From Lachnospiraceae bacterium (GTDB taxonomy: Bacteria; Bacillota; Clostridia; Lachnospirales; Lachnospiraceae), in the NCBI GenBank assembly GCA_017525525.1, contig JAFXSQ010000036.1:31223-95222 (forward strand): a stretch of 64,000 nucleotides of DNA, written 5' to 3'. Of this stretch, positions 8,463 through 16,448 are shown piece by piece (position 1 is the first letter of the stretch; each line of letters begins with the position of its first letter). Below the pieces are notes generated by a model. That model searched no databases and was not told the origin of the DNA. It saw nothing but the letters and a program-made list of their open reading frames with translations. The position numbers and the translations under genes are program-made.

Positions 8463-9275
8463 ATGAATTATATAAGAATTGATGCGACAAATTTAGACGG
8501 TTTCACCTCGGTCCTTCCGGCAAGCTATTTTGACGGAGCGGGTATCTGCCTGGGTGCTTACGAGGAAGACGGAAGCGTGTGTGGCGCCATTGCTCTGTCT
8601 TATGACGGCGTGCAATATGATATCGACTGGCTGTATGTGGTCGGAGAAAAGCGTCTTGCCGGCGTGGGAACCGGACTTATAAGGGAGGTAAAGCACATTG
8701 TTGCGGAACTGGGCGTTGCACCGATTCGTGCGCAATTTGATATCGAAGAGGATACCGGACTGTACGCCTTCTTTCTGTCCATGGATGATCCGGATTTCAC
8801 GGTAGATGTGGCGTATTCCCATAATCGTTATTTTTCAAATACAGAGGATTTTATAGAGAGCTTTGGCGGAGGAGATTTCTTGAAGCTTCCCCGGCCGCGC
8901 CTGTTCTGGAGCCTGAAGGAGGAGCTGAAAGATCAGGCACTGAGTCTGGCGATGGAGCATCTGGAGATCACGGACGCCGAACGGTTTGAAAGCTCCTGCG
9001 AGAAGACCCTTTGTCTTGCGGTAAGTGACGGGGAGATCGTAAACAGCTTTATGATGGTGCAGCACACACCCTCCGGAGATCTGTCCCTTTCGTACCTTTA
9101 CGCAAAGGATCAAAAGGCGCTGGTAGGCATGCTGAAGGCAGCGGCCATCGAGGCGCAGGAAAACTTTCACGACAAAAACATCTTCTTTGATGCCGTCACC
9201 GATGAAGCGGAGGCTTTGGCAGATAAGATTTTGCCCGGTGCAATAAGGCATGCGGTCTATGAGGTCGAATTATAG
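8463..9275 (+). CDS. Tandem GNAT-like protein
   Basis: 270 aa. The N-terminal half resembles an acetyltransferase of the GNAT fold: strand-rich AIALSYDGVQYDIDWLYV, then GEKRLAGVGTGLI (about 61-73), a motif A acetyl-CoA loop. The C-terminal half (about 175-270) repeats the strand pattern SFMMVQHTPSGDLSLSYLY followed by a long helix, and matches in style the C-terminal unit of the protein at 36064. The second unit lacks a clear acetyl-CoA loop. It follows the 802-aa protein by 14 bp and ends locus A. Isoleucine codons here include 4 ATA among 16, unlike locus B genes. Substrate unknown. Confidence 0.6.
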   Translation: MNYIRIDATNLDGFTSVLPASYFDGAGICLGAYEEDGSVCGAIALSYDGVQYDIDWLYVVGEKRLAGVGTGLIREVKHIVAELGVAPIRAQFDIEEDTGLYAFFLSMDDPDFTVDVAYSHNRYFSNTEDFIESFGGGDFLKLPRPRLFWSLKEELKDQALSLAMEHLEITDAERFESSCEKTLCLAVSDGEIVNSFMMVQHTPSGDLSLSYLYAKDQKALVGMLKAAAIEAQENFHDKNIFFDAVTDEAEALADKILPGAIRHAVYEVEL

Positions 9276-9330
9276 TCTGAAAGCTATGATCATAAACAGC
9301 GGCATTTGCCGCAAAAGAAAGTAGAACCAT

Positions 9331-9516
9331 ATGGAAAGACAAAGAAGATGATACATCCTTCCAATCCTGTTTTTGATCGCCGGTTTCTTCCTGCTTGGAG
9401 GATCATTGACCGTGCGGGCGGAAGACACAACGGAAACATACGTTTGGCAAGAACGGGTATGTAAAATAACAGACACGGGGACGGGGACACCGTGTCCCCG
9501 TCTATGTCTTTTTTAA
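9331..9516 (+). pseudogene. Remnant of a secreted-protein gene 5' end
   Basis: From the ATG at 9331 the frame reads six codons and then TGA (9349-9351). It continues openly as YILPILFLIAGFFLLGG then SLTVRAEDTTETYVW, a convincing signal peptide with a cleavage-like VRA/ED, and runs into the palindrome at 9479 before stopping at 9516. The mature part is missing. This looks like the amputated start of an exported protein, left at the edge of locus A. A chance ORF is possible, but the signal-peptide quality argues against it. Confidence 0.4.
9479..9503. repeat. REP-like palindrome (GGGGACACCGTGTCCCC core)
   Basis: A near-perfect palindrome, with arms GACGGGGACAC and GTGTCCCCGTC, preceded by an extra ACGGGG. 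It resembles REP-type GGGGACA...TGTCCCC elements. A half copy, ACCGTGTCCCC, occurs near 2061 on the other side of locus A. Confidence 0.5.
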
Positions 9517-9542
9517 ATATATAGTAAAAACTTAAAAATCGC

Positions 9543-9571
9543 TTGACTTTAAGGGCATTTTCTGTTATTGT
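9543..9571 (+). promoter_or_regulatory. Promoter of rpmG-secE-nusG operon
   Basis: TTGACT at 9543-9548 and TATTGT at 9566-9571 are exactly 17 bp apart. The spacer and -10 overlap the 5' arm of the terminator at 9551-9602. Confidence 0.6.
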
Positions 9572-9602
9572 GTTCTTCGCGTGGCAGAAATGCCCTTTTT
9601 TT
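9551..9602 (+). terminator. Rho-independent terminator enclosing the rpmG promoter
   Basis: AAGGGCATTTTCTG (9551-9564) pairs with CAGAAATGCCCTT (9585-9597) with one bulge, followed by a T run. Only transcripts arriving from upstream contain both arms. Confidence 0.6.
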
Positions 9603-9644
9603 GGTGTGTTTGTCATGCAATTAAATAAAACGGAGGTGGAGGAA

Positions 9645-9794
9645 GTGCGTGTTAAGATAACATTGGCATGTCAGGATTGTAAACAGCGTAACTACAATAT
9701 GACAAAGGATAAGAGAAAGCACCCGGACAGAATGGAAACCAAGAAGTATTGCAGATTCTGTAAGGCGCATACCATGCACAAGGAAACAAAGTAG
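9645..9794 (+). CDS. rpmG: 50S ribosomal protein L33
   Basis: A 49-aa protein of the large ribosomal subunit. The GTG start at 9645 is preceded by GGAGGTGGAGG; an earlier GTG at 9636 would have no ribosome site. The sequence begins [11 protein letters not shown] and has two Cys pairs, CQDC and CRFC, so this is the zinc-binding (C+) form. The conserved [14 protein letters not shown] is present. It is followed by secE and nusG, the usual Firmicute order. The tRNA-Trp gene often found in this cluster is absent. Confidence 0.93.
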   Translation: MRVKITLACQDCKQRNYNMTKDKRKHPDRMETKKYCRFCKAHTMHKETK

Positions 9795-9808
9795 TAAAGG
9801 AGTTAGCT

Positions 9809-10021
9809 ATGGCAAAGAAGGAAGAGACATCGTCTTCACCTGCTCTTAAGCGCAGCTGGTTTCAGGAGCTTAAGGGTGAGTTCAACAAGATTACATGGCC
9901 GACGAAGGAAAGACTCAAGAAGGAGTCGGTACTCGTGATCGTGGCATCGGTTGTACTCGGATTTCTGATAGCAGGCGTTGATTTCCTGCTTAAGATCGGT
10001 TTAACCTACATAATTCAGTAA
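9809..10021 (+). CDS. secE: Preprotein translocase subunit SecE
   Basis: A 70-aa single-span membrane protein that clamps SecY in the Sec translocon. It has the conserved amphipathic motif FNKITWPTKERLKKE (about 31-45) and one C-terminal membrane helix (about 47-68). AAAGGAG lies before the ATG. It sits between rpmG and nusG, its classic position. Confidence 0.95.
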   Translation: MAKKEETSSSPALKRSWFQELKGEFNKITWPTKERLKKESVLVIVASVVLGFLIAGVDFLLKIGLTYIIQ

Positions 10022-10036
10022 TAGGCAGGTGGGCAT

Positions 10037-10624
10037 ATGTCAGAATTATTTGAAGAAGGCCTTGATACCATGATGGATCCAGAGGAGGATTCTTCGGCGA
10101 ACGGAGCTAAGTGGTATGTGGCCCATACCTACTCGGGTTACGAGAACAAGGTAAAGAAGGATATCGAGAAGACCATAGAGAACAGAAAACTCCAGGACCA
10201 GATCTTAAGGGTTGAGGTTCCTGTGCAGCAGGTTGTCGAGGTGTCAAAGACCACAGGCAAGAAGAAGACGGTTGAGAGAAAGCTCTTCCCCGGCTATGTT
10301 CTTGTTAATATGTACATGAATGATGTGACATGGTATGTGGTAAGAAACACCAGAGGCGTGACCGGTTTCGTGGGTCCGGAATCAAAGCCGGTACCGCTTA
10401 CCGAGAAGGAGATGATCAATCTCGGTATCAAGTCGGGTGATTCTGCGCCGAAGATCGAGCTCGACGTAAAGGTCGGAGACATGATAAAGGTTATAAACGG
10501 TGCCTGGGAGGGTAGCGGCGGTCCTGTTATCAGCGTCGGCAAGCAGAGCGTGACTATCGAGGTAGACATTTTCGGAAGAGCTACATCGGTAGAAATCGGT
10601 TTTGCAGATATCCAGAAAGTATAA
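10037..10624 (+). CDS. nusG: Transcription termination/antitermination protein NusG
   Basis: A 195-aa RNA polymerase elongation factor. The NGN domain begins with AKWYVAHTYSGYENKV (about 29-44) and includes LFPGYVLVNM. The C-terminal KOW domain shows VKVGDMIKVINGAWEG and ends ATSVEIGFADIQKV. A 28-residue acidic N-terminal extension precedes the domain. It is in the same operon as secE, 15 bp downstream. Confidence 0.95.
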   Translation: MSELFEEGLDTMMDPEEDSSANGAKWYVAHTYSGYENKVKKDIEKTIENRKLQDQILRVEVPVQQVVEVSKTTGKKKTVERKLFPGYVLVNMYMNDVTWYVVRNTRGVTGFVGPESKPVPLTEKEMINLGIKSGDSAPKIELDVKVGDMIKVINGAWEGSGGPVISVGKQSVTIEVDIFGRATSVEIGFADIQKV

Positions 10625-10636
10625 GAGTTATGCAGA

Positions 10637-10664
10637 GTGGAAGGGTATCCCCCGTTATTACCAC
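10637..10664 (+). promoter_or_regulatory. Probable L1-binding mRNA motif before rplK
   Basis: A 28-nt motif opening with GTGGAAGGG and closing with CCAC, containing a small hairpin. A closely similar 28-nt motif precedes rplA (11124-11151). The GTGG...ACCAC form fits the known autoregulatory target where L1 represses its own operon by mimicry of its 23S rRNA site. Confidence 0.55.
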
Positions 10665-10687
10665 AATATTTTTAGGAGGTAGCTATA

Positions 10688-11113
10688 ATGGCTAAGAAAG
10701 TAGAAGGTTATATCAAATTACAGATCCCCGCAGGTAAGGCAACACCGGCTCCTCCGGTTGGTCCCGCTTTGGGTCAGCACGGTGTGAACATCGTTGCATT
10801 TACCAAGGAGTTTAATGCACGTACAGCAGATCAGGGAGACACAATCATACCGGTAGTTATCACGGTTTACGCTGATAAGAGCTTCAGCTTCATAACCAAG
10901 ACTCCGCCGGCAGCAGTTCTCCTCAAGAAGGCAGCAAACATCAAGTCAGGTTCGGGTGTTCCGAACAAGACAAAGGTAGCTAAGATCTCCAAGGATAAGG
11001 TTAGAGAAATCGCGGAGTTAAAGATGCCTGATCTTAATGCTGCAAGCATTGAAGCTGCTATGAGCATGATCGCAGGAACTGCCCGTTCAATGGGAATAGA
11101 GGTAGTTGACTAA
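10688..11113 (+). CDS. rplK: 50S ribosomal protein L11
   Basis: A 141-aa protein of the GTPase-associated centre. It starts [33 protein letters not shown], the diagnostic N terminus with the proline-rich hinge, and ends with [12 protein letters not shown]. Length matches the family. AGGAGG lies 8 bp upstream, and the preceding leader carries the probable L1 target. Confidence 0.97.
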   Translation: MAKKVEGYIKLQIPAGKATPAPPVGPALGQHGVNIVAFTKEFNARTADQGDTIIPVVITVYADKSFSFITKTPPAAVLLKKAANIKSGSGVPNKTKVAKISKDKVREIAELKMPDLNAASIEAAMSMIAGTARSMGIEVVD

Positions 11114-11123
11114 TTATAAATAG

Positions 11124-11151
11124 GTGGGAGGGTCGCTCCCGATAATACCAC
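11124..11151 (+). promoter_or_regulatory. Second probable L1-binding motif, before rplA
   Basis: A GTGGGAGGGTCGCTCCC hairpin, then ATACCAC; same length and near-identical layout to the motif at 10637-10664, directly before the rplA ribosome site (AGGAGG at 11152-11157). Confidence 0.55.
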
Positions 11152-11166
11152 AGGAGGAATATTAAA

Positions 11167-11859
11167 ATGAAAAAAGGTAAGAGATATCTTGAGGCTGCAA
11201 AGCTTATAGAAAAAGCAAATACCTATGACTTAGGCGAGGCTGTAGCTTTAGTAAAGAAGTCAGCAAGCGCAAAGTTCGATGAGACCGTAGAGGCACACTT
11301 CAGACTGGGTGTAGACGGTCGTCATGCAGACCAGCAGGTAAGAGGCGCGGTAGTGCTTCCGCACGGAACAGGTAAGACCGTTCGTGTTCTTGTATTCGCA
11401 AAGGGTGATAAGGTTGACGAGGCGCTTAACGCAGGCGCTGATTACGCAGGCGGCGATGAGCTCGTTCCGAAGATCCAGAACGATGGCTGGTTAGACTTTG
11501 ACGTAGTTGTTGCAACACCGGACATGATGGGCGTTGTTGGTCGTCTCGGTAGAGTCCTTGGACCTAAGGGCTTGATGCCGAACCCGAAGGCCGGTACAGT
11601 AACCATGGATGTTGCAAAGGCTATCACTGATATTAAAGCAGGTAAGATTGAGTACAGACTTGACAAGTCAAACATAATCCACGTGCCGATTGGAAAGGCT
11701 TCTTTCACAGAGGAGCAGTTATCTGACAACTTCCAGACTTTAATAGATGCAATTATCAAGGCAAGACCTTCAGCTGCTAAGGGCCAGTACTTAAAGAGCG
11801 TTGTAATCGCTTCTACCATGGGCCCGGGCGTGAAGCTCAACACCACGAAGTTTGCATAA
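11167..11859 (+). CDS. rplA: 50S ribosomal protein L1
   Basis: A 230-aa protein of the L1 stalk and translational repressor of its own operon. Typical motifs are visible: [41 protein letters not shown] (read in parts), [30 protein letters not shown] (in parts), and ending [11 protein letters not shown]. It is the last gene of this operon: a terminator follows, and rplJ and rplL are not next to it, unlike the common arrangement. Confidence 0.97.
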   Translation: MKKGKRYLEAAKLIEKANTYDLGEAVALVKKSASAKFDETVEAHFRLGVDGRHADQQVRGAVVLPHGTGKTVRVLVFAKGDKVDEALNAGADYAGGDELVPKIQNDGWLDFDVVVATPDMMGVVGRLGRVLGPKGLMPNPKAGTVTMDVAKAITDIKAGKIEYRLDKSNIIHVPIGKASFTEEQLSDNFQTLIDAIIKARPSAAKGQYLKSVVIASTMGPGVKLNTTKFA

Positions 11860-11962
11860 ATAGATTACTTTTCACAGGTATCGCGAAGCCGCGACGGACG
11901 CGTAGCGGACGGGACGTGGGTTGCGTGGCTGTGAATAGTAACGTATATATAAAGTTTATTCA

Positions 11963-11999
11963 GAGGGAACCGTTTGGAGACGGTTCCCTCTTTTCTTTT
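11963..11999 (+). terminator. Terminator after rplA
   Basis: GAGGGAACCG / CGGTTCCCTC with an 8-nt loop and TTTTCTTTT. Between rplA and this hairpin is a GC-rich segment (about 11873-11937) flanked by TTCACAG and CTGTGAA. Confidence 0.85.
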
Positions 12000-12053
12000 A
12001 CTTTAAGAAATGTTAGAATAAAGGATAACTATTTAATGTAAGAGGGTACCTTG

Positions 12054-14540
12054 ATGAATAACAAAAGAAAACACGGCTTCACGGTGCAGCTTGCAATCGC
12101 AATTTCTGTCATGCTGCTCGTGGCGAACATGCTTCTGGGCCTTGTTCTTATGAACAATTCCAAGACGGCTATGAAAACCCTTATACACAACAGAATGTTC
12201 GACATATCCAACACCGCGGCAGACATGCTTGACGGTGATGCTTTGCGTGACTTAAAGGCTGAGGACAAGGGCACGGAGAAGTATCAGCTTATTAACGATA
12301 CCTTGAAGGTCTTTCAGGACAATATTGACTTGAAGTACATCTATTGTGTTCGCGACATGGGTAACGGGAGCTTTACATTTACGGTGGATCCGGCCATAGA
12401 GGACCCAGGTGAATTCGGAGCTCCGGTTGAGTACACGGAGGCCTTGGCTACTGCAGCAAAGGGAACGTCTGCCGTTGACGAGGAGCCGTACACGGATGCC
12501 TGGGGCAGGTTCTACAGCGCTTATTCTCCGGTCTTTGATTCTGACGGAAAAGTAGCCGGAATAGTTGCGGTTGACTTCTCAGCGGAGTGGTACGATGCTC
12601 AGATTACCAAGCAGACACGGGCCATACTTTTCAACAGTCTTATCGCCGTTGTGGTTGGTATAGCCATGGTTATTTTCGCAACCATGAGGATGAGCAAGCG
12701 ATTGAATACCATGACTGACGAGATAACAGAGCTTAGTCGTGATGTGGACGAGCTTACCAGTGAGATTAATCAGGAGATTTCCGTGACCGAAGATGAGAGT
12801 GAGGGGGTGGATGAGATAATGAAGCTCGGCAACCGTCTGCATCGTATAAGGAACGGACTGCGCGAGTATACGGCCAATCTGCATTCACAGGCCAACAGCA
12901 TGATCACGGCTCTTTCTTCGGAGTACAGAAGCGTGTACTACATCGACTTGGATAAGAACCAGGGTATATGCTATCAGGAACACACCGAGCTTGAAAGCGG
13001 CTTAAAGCAGGGAGAGGAATTCCCTTATGTTGAGACCATGAAGGCCTATGCGAACAATTTCGTAACTGAGAAATACAGGGAAGAATTCCTGAAGTTTATA
13101 GAGCCGGATGCGGTGAGAAAGGGGCTTGAGAAGGAACGCATAATTACCTTGAGATATATGGTAAAGCGGTTTGGAACCGAGTCCTACGAGATGCTTCGCA
13201 TGGCAGGCGTGCGCCGCCCGGAGGACAGAGATGACCATATAGTTCATGCTGTCGGAATGGGCTTTACGGATGTGGATGCGGAGACAAGGAAGACTCTGAG
13301 CCAAAGCCAGGCCTTAAGTGATGCGCTTGCCGTCGCGGAGAGCGCGAACAGGGCGAAGACGGCCTTCCTTTCGAGCATGAGCCATGAGATTCGTACTCCG
13401 ATGAACGCTATAATCGGATTGGACAGGATCGCCTTAAATGATCCGGCTATTCCGGAAACAACAAGGGACCAGCTCCAAAAGATCGGAAGCTCTGCAGACC
13501 ATCTGCTGTCGATAATCAACGACATACTTGACATGTCCCGTATCGAGGCCGGTCGTATGGTTATAAAGAATGAGGTTTTCTCCTTAAACGAATTGCTTGA
13601 TCAGATCAATGTGATGATCGGCGGGCAGTGCAGGGAGAAGGATATAGCTTATACACAGGAGTTAAAGGGTGGACCTGATGAGTTTTATGTCGGAGATGAT
13701 ATGAAGCTGAAGCAGGTACTGATCAATATCCTCGGCAATTCGGTCAAATTCACTCCGGAGGGTGGCAGCGTGAATTTCATTGTTGAGAAGGTCGCTCATT
13801 ATGATGATAAGACTACTCTGGAGTTTGTGATATCCGATACCGGCGTGGGCATGAGTGAGGAATACCTACCGAAGCTCTTTGAGCCTTTCTCGCAGGAGGA
13901 TGCGACAACCAAGACCAAGTACGGCAGCACAGGTTTGGGAATGTCCATAACCAAGAGTATAGTCGAGCAGATGAACGGTGAGATAAAGGTTAAGAGTAAG
14001 AAGGGAGAGGGAACCACCTTCACAGTGGCCGTAACTCTTGCCGACTATAAGCAGGAGATTTCCGCTGCCGAGGCGCTTGAGAAGGTCAAGGCGGAGCATG
14101 CCAAGAGCGGAAGCTTTGTACCCGAGCAGACCGAGGATAAGGAGGTTGCGGATCTTACCGGAAGGCATGTACTCCTTGCGGAGGATGTGGATGTAAATGC
14201 CGAGATTATAGAGGCTATACTTGAACTTAAAGAGATTACGGCTGACAGGGCGGAGAACGGAAGGATAGCAGTCGAGACATTTGCGGCTCATGAGGCAGGC
14301 TTTTATGATGCGATACTTATGGATATGCGAATGCCGGAAATGGACGGCCTCGAGGCAGCGAGAGCCATAAGGGCTATGGAAAGAGACGACGCCAAGACCA
14401 TACCCATCATAGCGCTTACCGCAAATGCTTTTGACGAGGATGTGCAGCGAAGCCTGCAGGCCGGACTTAACGCCCATTTGTCCAAGCCGATAGACCCGGA
14501 CAGCCTGTATGAGACACTGGAGAGTTTGATAAAACCTTAA
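12054..14540 (+). CDS. Hybrid sensor histidine kinase with C-terminal receiver
   Basis: An 828-aa membrane sensor kinase. Start is the ATG at 12054 (AGAGGG at 12041), one codon after an in-frame TTG. Order: TM1 (about 12-34), extracytoplasmic sensor (about 35-185) with a Cache/PAS-like FYSAYSPVFDSDGKVAGIVAVDF, TM2 (about 188-210), coiled coil, a divergent PAS-like region, HisKA with His444 in SSMSHEIRTPMNAI, HATPase (GNSVKFTPEGG, DTGVGMSEEYLPKLFEPF, STGLGMSI), and a receiver with Asp757 in LMDMRMPEMDG. There is no HPt domain or DNA-binding output, so a separate phosphotransfer protein is needed. It heads a tightly packed run with the GH43 gene 15 bp downstream. Confidence 0.9.
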   Translation: MNNKRKHGFTVQLAIAISVMLLVANMLLGLVLMNNSKTAMKTLIHNRMFDISNTAADMLDGDALRDLKAEDKGTEKYQLINDTLKVFQDNIDLKYIYCVRDMGNGSFTFTVDPAIEDPGEFGAPVEYTEALATAAKGTSAVDEEPYTDAWGRFYSAYSPVFDSDGKVAGIVAVDFSAEWYDAQITKQTRAILFNSLIAVVVGIAMVIFATMRMSKRLNTMTDEITELSRDVDELTSEINQEISVTEDESEGVDEIMKLGNRLHRIRNGLREYTANLHSQANSMITALSSEYRSVYYIDLDKNQGICYQEHTELESGLKQGEEFPYVETMKAYANNFVTEKYREEFLKFIEPDAVRKGLEKERIITLRYMVKRFGTESYEMLRMAGVRRPEDRDDHIVHAVGMGFTDVDAETRKTLSQSQALSDALAVAESANRAKTAFLSSMSHEIRTPMNAIIGLDRIALNDPAIPETTRDQLQKIGSSADHLLSIINDILDMSRIEAGRMVIKNEVFSLNELLDQINVMIGGQCREKDIAYTQELKGGPDEFYVGDDMKLKQVLINILGNSVKFTPEGGSVNFIVEKVAHYDDKTTLEFVISDTGVGMSEEYLPKLFEPFSQEDATTKTKYGSTGLGMSITKSIVEQMNGEIKVKSKKGEGTTFTVAVTLADYKQEISAAEALEKVKAEHAKSGSFVPEQTEDKEVADLTGRHVLLAEDVDVNAEIIEAILELKEITADRAENGRIAVETFAAHEAGFYDAILMDMRMPEMDGLEAARAIRAMERDDAKTIPIIALTANAFDEDVQRSLQAGLNAHLSKPIDPDSLYETLESLIKP

Positions 14541-14603
14541 TATCAGGAGGAAAAAATGTAATACAAAAACCCCATAATCAGCGGTTTCTACCCCGATCCT
14601 AGC

Positions 14604-16142
14604 GTGGTGAAGGCCGGCGACAAATTCTATCTTGTAACAAGCTCCTTTCAGTATTTTCCGGGAGTTCCGCTCTTTGAGAGCGAGGACTTAGTCAACTGGA
14701 AGCAGATAGGTCATGTTCTGACAAGAAAGAGTCAGGTTATGCTTGAGGGAGTGAGAAGCTCAGGCGGAGTATTTGCTCCGACTATAAGGTACAACAACGG
14801 TCGCTTCTATATGGTCACGAACAACAACTCGACCAATAAGAATTTCTATGTGTACACGGATGACATATACGGGGAGTGGTCCGATCCCATAGAGGTTGAG
14901 AGGGACGGCATAGATCCGTCGCTGCTTTTCGACGGAGACAAATGCTATTTTGTGTCTAACGGAGTAGACGAAATCGACGGTGTGAAAAGAAACGGAGTAT
15001 TTCAGGTTGAGATAGATATAGAGACCGGCGCGTGCATAGGCGAGGCGGTATGTATTTGGCACGGATCGGGCGGTAGGTACATAGAGAGTCCGCATGTGTA
15101 TAAGATAGGCGATTATTATTACATCATGGTTGCTGAGGGCGGAACCGAGTACGGCCATATGGTTACCTACGCGAGGTCGAAAAATGTGATGGGGCCTTAT
15201 GAGGACTATTGCCAAAACCCCGTGCTCACAAACCGCAACAAGGCGCCCTTTGAAATCCAGGCAATAGGCCACGGCGACCTTATAGAGAAGGCGCCGGGCG
15301 AGTGGTACATGGTCACCTTAGGCTTTAGGCAGATAGGCACCTGGGAGCCCTTTCACCACTTAGGAAGAGAGGTTTACCTCACGCCCGTTAAGTTTGATGA
15401 AGAGGGTTGGTTTACCTGCGGTAAGGATGGAACGACGGATGAGTATTATGAGATACCCGGCGACTTTGAACAGGAAATAAAAACAGAGTACACCTTTGAG
15501 AATACCGATTATAATCTGGACTGGGCTTATATGCGTCATCCGGATGAGACGAAGTATGAGTTTGACAGCGGTAAGGTTGTGCTTTACGGAAGCGATAAAA
15601 CCCTTGATGATGTGGCTTCACCGACATTTTTCGCCTTAAGACAGAAGGACTTTGACATGGAGTGCACGGTTAGGGTTTCGCTTGAGGGAATTAAAGCGGC
15701 TGAGGACGAAGGAGACGTTAAAGCCGGTGAGGCTGACAACCGGACGTCGGGTAGCGCAAAGCCTGCGAATAAGATTTCAGATGAAGCGGGCGTGACGCTT
15801 TACATGTGCGAGAATGAACACTATGAGATAGCGATAAAGAAGGTAGGCTTCTTGAGATTTGCGGTTTTAAGACTCAACATAGGCGGGATAAAGCATGTGC
15901 AGCAGGAGGTGCTCTTAGCGGGCAAGGAAGCGGTGCTTAAGGTGACCGCGGATCATATGAATTATAATTTCTACGTGGCAAACAGCGGCACGCCCGATAT
16001 GTTCTTAAAGCTCGGAAGCGCCATGACAAAGTATCTTTCGAGTGAGGTTTCAAGCGGCTTTACCGGTACGATGATTGGGCTTTATGCAACCGGAGCTGTG
16101 AAGAGTACATTTACGGAGTTTGACTTAAAGTATGAAAGCTAA
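14604..16142 (+). CDS. GH43 beta-xylosidase/arabinofuranosidase, broken at codon 2
   Basis: Homologous sequence starts before this coordinate: from the ATG at 14556, 6 bp after AGGAGG, the frame is ATG-TAA-TAC and then reads [20 protein letters not shown], the normal GH43 N terminus. The stop at codon 2 leaves GTG 14604 as the first standard start downstream, which would remove the PDPS motif carrying the catalytic-base Asp. The remainder looks intact: [26 protein letters not shown] (pKa-modulating Asp), [20 protein letters not shown] (acid Glu) and a C-terminal beta-sandwich, as in GH43 xylosidases that act on xylan oligosaccharides. It is cytoplasmic (no signal). It may be a recent pseudogene, an unusual initiation or a base-call error. 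It overlaps the next gene by 11 bp. Confidence 0.8.
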   Translation: MVKAGDKFYLVTSSFQYFPGVPLFESEDLVNWKQIGHVLTRKSQVMLEGVRSSGGVFAPTIRYNNGRFYMVTNNNSTNKNFYVYTDDIYGEWSDPIEVERDGIDPSLLFDGDKCYFVSNGVDEIDGVKRNGVFQVEIDIETGACIGEAVCIWHGSGGRYIESPHVYKIGDYYYIMVAEGGTEYGHMVTYARSKNVMGPYEDYCQNPVLTNRNKAPFEIQAIGHGDLIEKAPGEWYMVTLGFRQIGTWEPFHHLGREVYLTPVKFDEEGWFTCGKDGTTDEYYEIPGDFEQEIKTEYTFENTDYNLDWAYMRHPDETKYEFDSGKVVLYGSDKTLDDVASPTFFALRQKDFDMECTVRVSLEGIKAAEDEGDVKAGEADNRTSGSAKPANKISDEAGVTLYMCENEHYEIAIKKVGFLRFAVLRLNIGGIKHVQQEVLLAGKEAVLKVTADHMNYNFYVANSGTPDMFLKLGSAMTKYLSSEVSSGFTGTMIGLYATGAVKSTFTEFDLKYES

Positions 16143-16440
16143 GATTGAGGAAAAAGGCACGACAAACAGTAATAAGATAAGACGGCACTATGTGGTAAGG
16201 GGCCGCGTGCAGGGCGTGGGATTTCGATACACGGCTTACTATACCGCGCGGGCCTACGGCGTAACCGGCTATGCGAAAAACTGCTATGACGGCAGTGTTG
16301 AGCTTGAACTGCAGGGCAACCCCGAGACGGTGAATAAGTTTTTCTCGCTTATGGATACAAGCAGGTACATAAGCATCAACGATATAGAGGAGCGCGATAT
16401 GCCGGTGGATCCGGATGAGCACTACTTTAGGACTTATTAG
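16132..16440 (+). CDS. acyP: Acylphosphatase
   Basis: A 102-aa small enzyme hydrolysing carboxyl-phosphate bonds. The active-site loop [10 protein letters not shown] supplies the catalytic Arg, and [17 protein letters not shown] supplies the catalytic Asn. There is a 16-residue N-terminal extension before the ferredoxin-like fold. The start lies inside the end of the GH43 gene, so translation is coupled; an alternative internal start is not obvious. The LytTR gene follows 8 bp later. Confidence 0.88.
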   Translation: MKAKIEEKGTTNSNKIRRHYVVRGRVQGVGFRYTAYYTARAYGVTGYAKNCYDGSVELELQGNPETVNKFFSLMDTSRYISINDIEERDMPVDPDEHYFRTY

Positions 16441-16448
16441 GAGCAGGT

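Larger units (their letters stand above)
9276..9542. other. Gene-poor segment with a small hairpin, a decayed ORF and a palindrome
   Basis: No intact gene is visible. There is a short hairpin (GCGGCATTTGCCGC, about 9299-9312) without a T run, then the remnant at 9331-9516 and a strong palindrome at 9479-9503. The segment separates locus A from the ribosomal-protein operon. Confidence 0.5.
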
